From assembly GCF_000407485.1 (NCBI RefSeq), contig NZ_ASWD01000005.1:248001-312000 (forward strand): a DNA stretch of 64,000 nucleotides, read 5' to 3'. This stretch comes from Enterococcus pallens ATCC BAA-351 (GTDB lineage Bacteria > Bacillota > Bacilli > Lactobacillales > Enterococcaceae). Positions 60,108-64,000 of this stretch are shown here, in pieces. Made by a program: the position numbers and the translations under genes. Under the pieces are notes generated by a model. It saw only the letters and a program-made list of their open reading frames with translations, did not search any database and had not been told where the DNA came from. The number at the start of each line of letters is the position of its first letter. Position 1 is the stretch's first letter.

Positions 60108-61655
60108 ATGGATAACACACATGAAATTAAGCGACTCGATAACACAAAGTTGGTGTTTATCAGCAAAGGCATTCTGATAGGATTACTAGTAGGCTTTTAC
60201 GTCAGCATTTTCCGATTATTGATTGAAGAAGCTGTACATTTGGTTGGAAACTTTTATATGTATGCGCGAGTACAGCCGCTTTCTCTTATCCCCTGGACAT
60301 TATTAATGCTTTTTTTATCCTGGATTGTTTCTAAGCTAATTTGTTCAGAGAAACATATCAAAGGGAGTGGTATTCCTCAAGTCGAAGGAGAACTGCAGGG
60401 CGAATTGCAACAAGACTGGTTTTCAGTACTATGGAAAAAATTCTTAGGCGGTACTCTTTCAGTGGGAGCCGGTCTTTTTTTAGGACGTGAAGGCCCTTCG
60501 ATTCAGTTAGGAGCAATGATTGGCAAAGGATTTGGTGTAAAAACCGGCGCTAGTACTTCTGAGAAGAAAATTTTCATATCCAGCGGTGCTGCTGCTGGAC
60601 TAGCGGCTGCCTTTAACGCACCAGTTGCTGGTTTACTCTTTGTCATTGAAGAAATCCACCACACCTTTTCGCCCTTAATTTGGTTGACTTCCTTAACTGC
60701 TGCTTTGACTGCCAACTTTGTTTCTCTTAATTTTTTCGGACTAAAACCAGTTCTATACCTTAAAAATATTCCACAGCTCCCATTGCGATATTATGGTCAT
60801 CTGATTCTTTTAGGTATTTTATTAGGACTCTTCGGCTATCTATATCAAAAGACATTGCTTTTATTGCCCAAGTTTTACCAAATAACTCATTTGCCTGAAT
60901 ATCTTTATGGACTAATTCCATTTTTATTGATTGTTCCGATTGGTTTTTTCTTTCCACACTATTTGGGCGGTGGAAATCAGTTGATTTTAGCTTTTAACAA
61001 TGAACACTTTTCAATTATATTTTTAGTCGGCCTTTTTTTATTGCGTTATGGCTTTTCCATGATTTCTTATGGTGGAAACCTGCCGGGCGGAATCTTTTTG
61101 CCGATCTTAACGTTAGGAGCAATACTAGGAGGCCTTTACGGAACCTTCTTAAATAATTATTTTAGTATGGATAGTGTCTATATCAAGTGTTTTGTTGTTT
61201 TCGCAATGGCTGCCTATTTTACCGCAATTGGAAAAGCACCACTAACGGCAATTATCCTAGTAACTGAAATGGTAGGTAATATTACACATTTAATGCCCCT
61301 AGCAGTATGTTCATTAACTGCCTATATTATGAATGATTTACTAGGTGGTCATCCCATTTATGAGTCTTTGTTAGAAAAATTACTTAAGCAATCATTTACC
61401 TCTATTAGTGGGATTAAGACGATTATTGAATATCCCGTAACCATTGAAAGCAAACTGGATGGTATCATGATTCGCGATTTCCAATGGCCTAAGGATATGC
61501 TTTTGGTATCCATTCGCAGGGGATCTTCAGAAATGCTGACTCATGGAGACACTGTCATGAAAGCGGGAGATCAGCTAATTATTTTAACCGATGCAAATCG
61601 TGCACGATATGTTAAACGAATGATTCGCAAAACTTCTCAACTTATTTGGACTTAA
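60108..61655 (+). CDS. ClC-family H+/Cl- antiporter with C-terminal TrkA-C domain
   Basis: This 515-aa protein has the ClC filter motifs GSGIPQVEG near residue 87, GREGPSIQLGA (gating Glu128) and GGNLPGGIFLPILTLGA. The proton-glutamate position in LFVIEEIHHTF is retained, which suggests an antiporter rather than a channel. A cytoplasmic TrkA-C/RCK_C domain (about 435-510) follows the membrane part. The start at 60108 has TGGAGG seven bases upstream; an ATG seven codons earlier lies before that site. It is monocistronic and shares a terminator with the amylase gene. Confidence 0.92.
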   Translation: MDNTHEIKRLDNTKLVFISKGILIGLLVGFYVSIFRLLIEEAVHLVGNFYMYARVQPLSLIPWTLLMLFLSWIVSKLICSEKHIKGSGIPQVEGELQGELQQDWFSVLWKKFLGGTLSVGAGLFLGREGPSIQLGAMIGKGFGVKTGASTSEKKIFISSGAAAGLAAAFNAPVAGLLFVIEEIHHTFSPLIWLTSLTAALTANFVSLNFFGLKPVLYLKNIPQLPLRYYGHLILLGILLGLFGYLYQKTLLLLPKFYQITHLPEYLYGLIPFLLIVPIGFFFPHYLGGGNQLILAFNNEHFSIIFLVGLFLLRYGFSMISYGGNLPGGIFLPILTLGAILGGLYGTFLNNYFSMDSVYIKCFVVFAMAAYFTAIGKAPLTAIILVTEMVGNITHLMPLAVCSLTAYIMNDLLGGHPIYESLLEKLLKQSFTSISGIKTIIEYPVTIESKLDGIMIRDFQWPKDMLLVSIRRGSSEMLTHGDTVMKAGDQLIILTDANRARYVKRMIRKTSQLIWT

Positions 61656-61701
61656 AAATATAGTGCTTATTAAGAAGATTCTTAATAAGCACTATATTTT
61701 G
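61656..61701. terminator. Bidirectional terminator between ClC and amylase genes
   Basis: A near-perfect 20-22-bp stem (AAAATATAGTGCTTATTAAG / complement) has a very small loop and AAAA/TTTT ends. It separates two convergent genes. Confidence 0.9.
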
Positions 61702-61704
61702 TTA

Positions 61705-63162
61705 TTACTTCAATTGTTGTGCTAGCTTTTCATTAATGTAGACCGAAACCTGTCCGTCATTCACTGGAAAAATCCCTTGACCACTCTCATCCAAGACTAC
61801 CTTGGCTTCATTATTCCCTAACACATCAACAAATGTTTCACCTTGATGTATAGCACTGATTGTCATTTCTTTTTCTCCACCACCAGCATTAGTCATAATA
61901 ACAGCCATGCCTGAAAAATCTTCTTCAAAATCTCCTGTACAAGTCCAACCGATAATGTTTGCATCGTCGAAATAATCAGCTTGATTACCAAAAGTCATTT
62001 GTTTTCTAAGACTCATCATAGTTGTTATAATATTTCCCACAGGCTCGACATTTTCCGAACCATACAAATCGCCCCAAAAAACAACAGGAGTTCCTTCATT
62101 GCGTAGGAGTGTCAGGGCATATGCATGTCCTTTAAACCAGCCATCTACCCAAGATTCCAAGCTTTGTCCCTTTTGAGTATCATGGTTGTCTACAAAGGTC
62201 ACCGACCAGTCTGGACGGGTCTCAATTAATGTACCAGTGAATATTTCTCGCATATCAAAATTCCCCATAGAATTAGCAGCTTGATACAGATTAAAGTGTA
62301 GAGGAACATCAAATAAAGATATTAAATTACCTGACGAATCTAAGTATTCATGCAGTTTATCTAATTCATCACTCCAATACTCTCCTACAACAAAAAGTTC
62401 CTCCTGCTTTTCTTCTCTTCTATGCAATAGCCAATTAATAAACAAGTCAAAACGAATATGTTTCACAGCGTCCAAGCGATAGCCATCTACATCTGTCAGT
62501 GATTGATACCATTTTCCCCACTGGTCTAACTGTTCAACTGTTTCTGGATTTTCCATATCTAGATTGCAGCCCATTAAATAGTCAAAATTGCCGTTCTCAT
62601 CATCTACGGCTGGTTCCCACCCCTTATTTGCAAAGTTGAAAATGGCATGATCTTTGTTGCGGGCATCGTAATCAACTCCTGAAAAGTTTTGCCAATTCCA
62701 TTGATATTGATTGTATTTCCCTTCACGTCCAGGAAAAGTAAACTTAGTCCAGGCTTTAATTTCTTTCTCATCTGAAATCGGCTTCGTCCGATCATCAAAA
62801 CTGTAGGCAATAGCCTGAACCGTTTCTTCTTCATCGGCGCCCATGAAATGATCAAAAACAATATCCGCATAAACCTTCATGTTAAATTTCTTCAACGCTT
62901 GAATACTTTGTAAGTATTCTTCTTTTGTTCCATACTTAGTAGGAATTGTATTTTTTTGATCAAATTCTCCTAAATCGTATAGATCGTAAGTGCCATACCC
63001 TACATCATTAACTCCCGCTGATCCTTTATAAGCAGGCGGCATCCATACGGCAGTGATTCCTAAATTACTTAATTCCTCAGCTTTCTTCGACAAACGATTC
63101 CAATGTTGACTATCAGCAGGCAAATACCATTCAAAACCTTGTAAAATTGTTTCGTTCTTCAT
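61705..63162 (-). CDS. Intracellular GH13 alpha-amylase
   Basis: This 485-aa enzyme has the catalytic triad Asp231 (DGYRLDAVKHIRF), Glu261 (FVVGEYW) and Asp328 (TFVDNHDT), with KVYADIVFDHFMGADE as the first conserved region. The residue numbers equal those of mature Bacillus liquefying amylases (GH13 subfamily 5). No signal peptide is present, so it acts in the cytoplasm on maltodextrins or glycogen-like glucan. GAGGTG precedes the ATG. It diverges from the DeoR-type regulator and may share its control region. Confidence 0.93.
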   Translation of the reverse strand: MKNETILQGFEWYLPADSQHWNRLSKKAEELSNLGITAVWMPPAYKGSAGVNDVGYGTYDLYDLGEFDQKNTIPTKYGTKEEYLQSIQALKKFNMKVYADIVFDHFMGADEEETVQAIAYSFDDRTKPISDEKEIKAWTKFTFPGREGKYNQYQWNWQNFSGVDYDARNKDHAIFNFANKGWEPAVDDENGNFDYLMGCNLDMENPETVEQLDQWGKWYQSLTDVDGYRLDAVKHIRFDLFINWLLHRREEKQEELFVVGEYWSDELDKLHEYLDSSGNLISLFDVPLHFNLYQAANSMGNFDMREIFTGTLIETRPDWSVTFVDNHDTQKGQSLESWVDGWFKGHAYALTLLRNEGTPVVFWGDLYGSENVEPVGNIITTMMSLRKQMTFGNQADYFDDANIIGWTCTGDFEEDFSGMAVIMTNAGGGEKEMTISAIHQGETFVDVLGNNEAKVVLDESGQGIFPVNDGQVSVYINEKLAQQLK

Positions 63163-63237
63163 ACATACACCTCATTTTCTATTTTTATTTTACTAGATAA
63201 TGACTAAAATACGAATTAAAAGGCCTCTCTTATTGAC

Positions 63238-63279
63238 TTCAAACGTTTTTGAATGTTTTTGACCGTTTATGGTTGAAAC
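63238..63279 (+). promoter_or_regulatory. Phased repeats, probable operator of the DeoR-type regulator
   Basis: GTTTTTGA occurs at 63245-63252 and 63255-63262, ten bases apart, followed by GTTTATGGTTGA. The block partly overlaps the -35 of the regulator promoter and faces the amylase gene. Its distance from the cre consensus makes a CcpA site less likely. Confidence 0.5.
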
Positions 63280-63301
63280 ATAGAATCTATTATGGTAATA
63301 T
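63273..63301 (+). promoter_or_regulatory. Promoter of the DeoR/FruR-like gene
   Basis: TTGAAA (63273-63278), 17 bp and TAATAT (63296-63301). AAGGAGGG and the ATG follow within 25 bases. Confidence 0.7.
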
Positions 63302-63323
63302 ATTTGATGAAGGAGGGTTGAAA

Positions 63324-64000
63324 ATGCTTACAGACGAACGACGTAAGAAAATCATTGAGCTGTTAGATCAATATTCCATTGTTAAATCTCAGGATCTCAT
63401 TACTATGTTGGATGCTTCCGAATCAACAATACGTAGAGATTTGCAAGACTTAGAAAATGCCGGCTTACTAGAACGAGTACATGGTGGTGCTAGACGCCCT
63501 CAATACCTGGAACAGGAACAAGCTATGACGGAAAAATCATTCAAAAACGTTCAACAAAAAAAAGCTATCGCTAAATTAGCAGCAAAATACGTTACAGATG
63601 GTGATGTCATTTATTTGGATGCTGGAACTACTACACTGGAAATGATTCCTCTACTTAAAGGAAAAGCAATAACTGCTGTTACAAATTCTGTTGGCTTGGC
63701 TGCTCGTTTAGTTGAACACGAGATTAATACCATAGTTTTAGGTGGACGAATCAAATTGACAACGGATGCAGTAATCGGGACTCAAGCGATGGAACAGCTG
63801 ACTAATTATAGGTTTAATAAAGCCTTTATGGGGATGAACGGTGTTCACGTTGAACATGGTTTTACCACTCCAGATACTGAAGAGGCCTCACTAAAGCGTT
63901 TAGCGATGGAACATGCGCATGAAGTATTCATTTTAGTTGATTACAGCAAATTTAACCAAGTTAGTTTTACTCGCGTTGCAAGTTTGGATGCGGCAACAAT
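63324..64000 (+). CDS. DeoR-family transcriptional regulator, FruR-like (3' end beyond the window)
   Basis: About 225 residues are visible. The N-terminal HTH is DeoR-type (MLTDERRKKIIELLDQY, SESTIRRDLQDLE). The effector domain has YLDAGTTTLEMIPLL, TNSVGLAARLVEH and MGMNGVHVEHGFTTPDTEEASLKR. This resembles FruR, which represses fructose operons and senses fructose 1-phosphate. The expected downstream fruK-fruA genes lie outside, so the symbol is left empty. AAGGAGGG precedes the ATG. Confidence 0.85.
   Translation, partial: MLTDERRKKIIELLDQYSIVKSQDLITMLDASESTIRRDLQDLENAGLLERVHGGARRPQYLEQEQAMTEKSFKNVQQKKAIAKLAAKYVTDGDVIYLDAGTTTLEMIPLLKGKAITAVTNSVGLAARLVEHEINTIVLGGRIKLTTDAVIGTQAMEQLTNYRFNKAFMGMNGVHVEHGFTTPDTEEASLKRLAMEHAHEVFILVDYSKFNQVSFTRVASLDAAT

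Noticed and set aside
63241-63256. CcpA cre site near the amylase gene
   Set aside because: TCAAACGTTTTTGA is symmetric but deviates from the cre consensus at key positions; the ten-base repeats fit a DeoR-type operator better.

Overview
The window looks like chromosomal core genome of a low-GC Lactobacillales member, most probably an Enterococcus or close relative. The reasons are AT-rich intergenic DNA, strong AAGGAGG-type ribosome binding sites, a CtsR-controlled clpB, a DUF1149 gene, an RlmD-type methyltransferase without Fe-S cysteines, and the gene order pcrA-ligA-gatCAB-dagK-rlmD. This placement is inference from gene content; no 16S or tRNA gene is present. I found no insertion sequence, prophage, integrase, CRISPR array, rRNA or tRNA. 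Almost all genes lie on the minus strand. The plus-strand exceptions are a HAD phosphatase (3564), an orphan gene (17098), an alcohol dehydrogenase-like gene (25591), a ClC transporter (60108) and a DeoR-type regulator (63324).

Region 1 (1-1000): the 5' end of a Mg2+ P-type ATPase gene (mgtA), cut by the window edge. A clear sigma-A promoter, an M-box (ykoK) Mg2+ riboswitch and an intrinsic terminator precede it. Between the terminator and mgtA lies a 40-codon upstream ORF with a near-perfect Shine-Dalgarno. It begins MDHPDESRP and overlaps the mgtA start, so a second, translational layer of Mg2+ control is possible. This is the most interesting signal in the window.

Region 2 (1000-7100): a nitroreductase co-transcribed with a MocR-type (GntR plus aminotransferase) regulator, a HAD phosphatase, guaC, a DUF3788-like protein and an aldo/keto reductase.

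Region 3 (4229-22716): a purine block. It holds guaC (GMP to IMP), purCSQLFMNHD and purEKB (together the whole route from PRPP to IMP plus both PurB steps), and xpt-pbuX (xanthine salvage). guaC, purC and purE share an AAAACACGAAC PurR-type box upstream of their promoters. xpt-pbuX has a guanine riboswitch with its own terminator. An unrecognised 123-aa gene sits between the two pur operons.

Region 4 (22750-31000): clpB with a CtsR operator over its -35, a divergent MDR/alcohol dehydrogenase, a flippase-like membrane protein, and the trmK-nif3-pepT cluster.

Region 5 (31000-47400): replication, repair and envelope genes (polA, mutM, coaE, nrdR, dnaB, dnaI, murC, tex, sprT) and small metabolic or transport genes, ending with tcyP behind a structured 5' leader.

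Region 6 (47400-60000): DUF1149, a HAD phosphatase and gpmA; then rlmD with a 43-aa basic small protein and a zinc-ribbon membrane protein; dagK, gatCAB, ligA and pcrA.

Region 7 (60000-64000): a ClC-type H+/Cl- antiporter, an intracellular GH13 alpha-amylase, and the start of a FruR-like DeoR regulator whose promoter carries helically phased repeats.

Several start codons were moved to agree with ribosome binding sites; each entry gives the reason.
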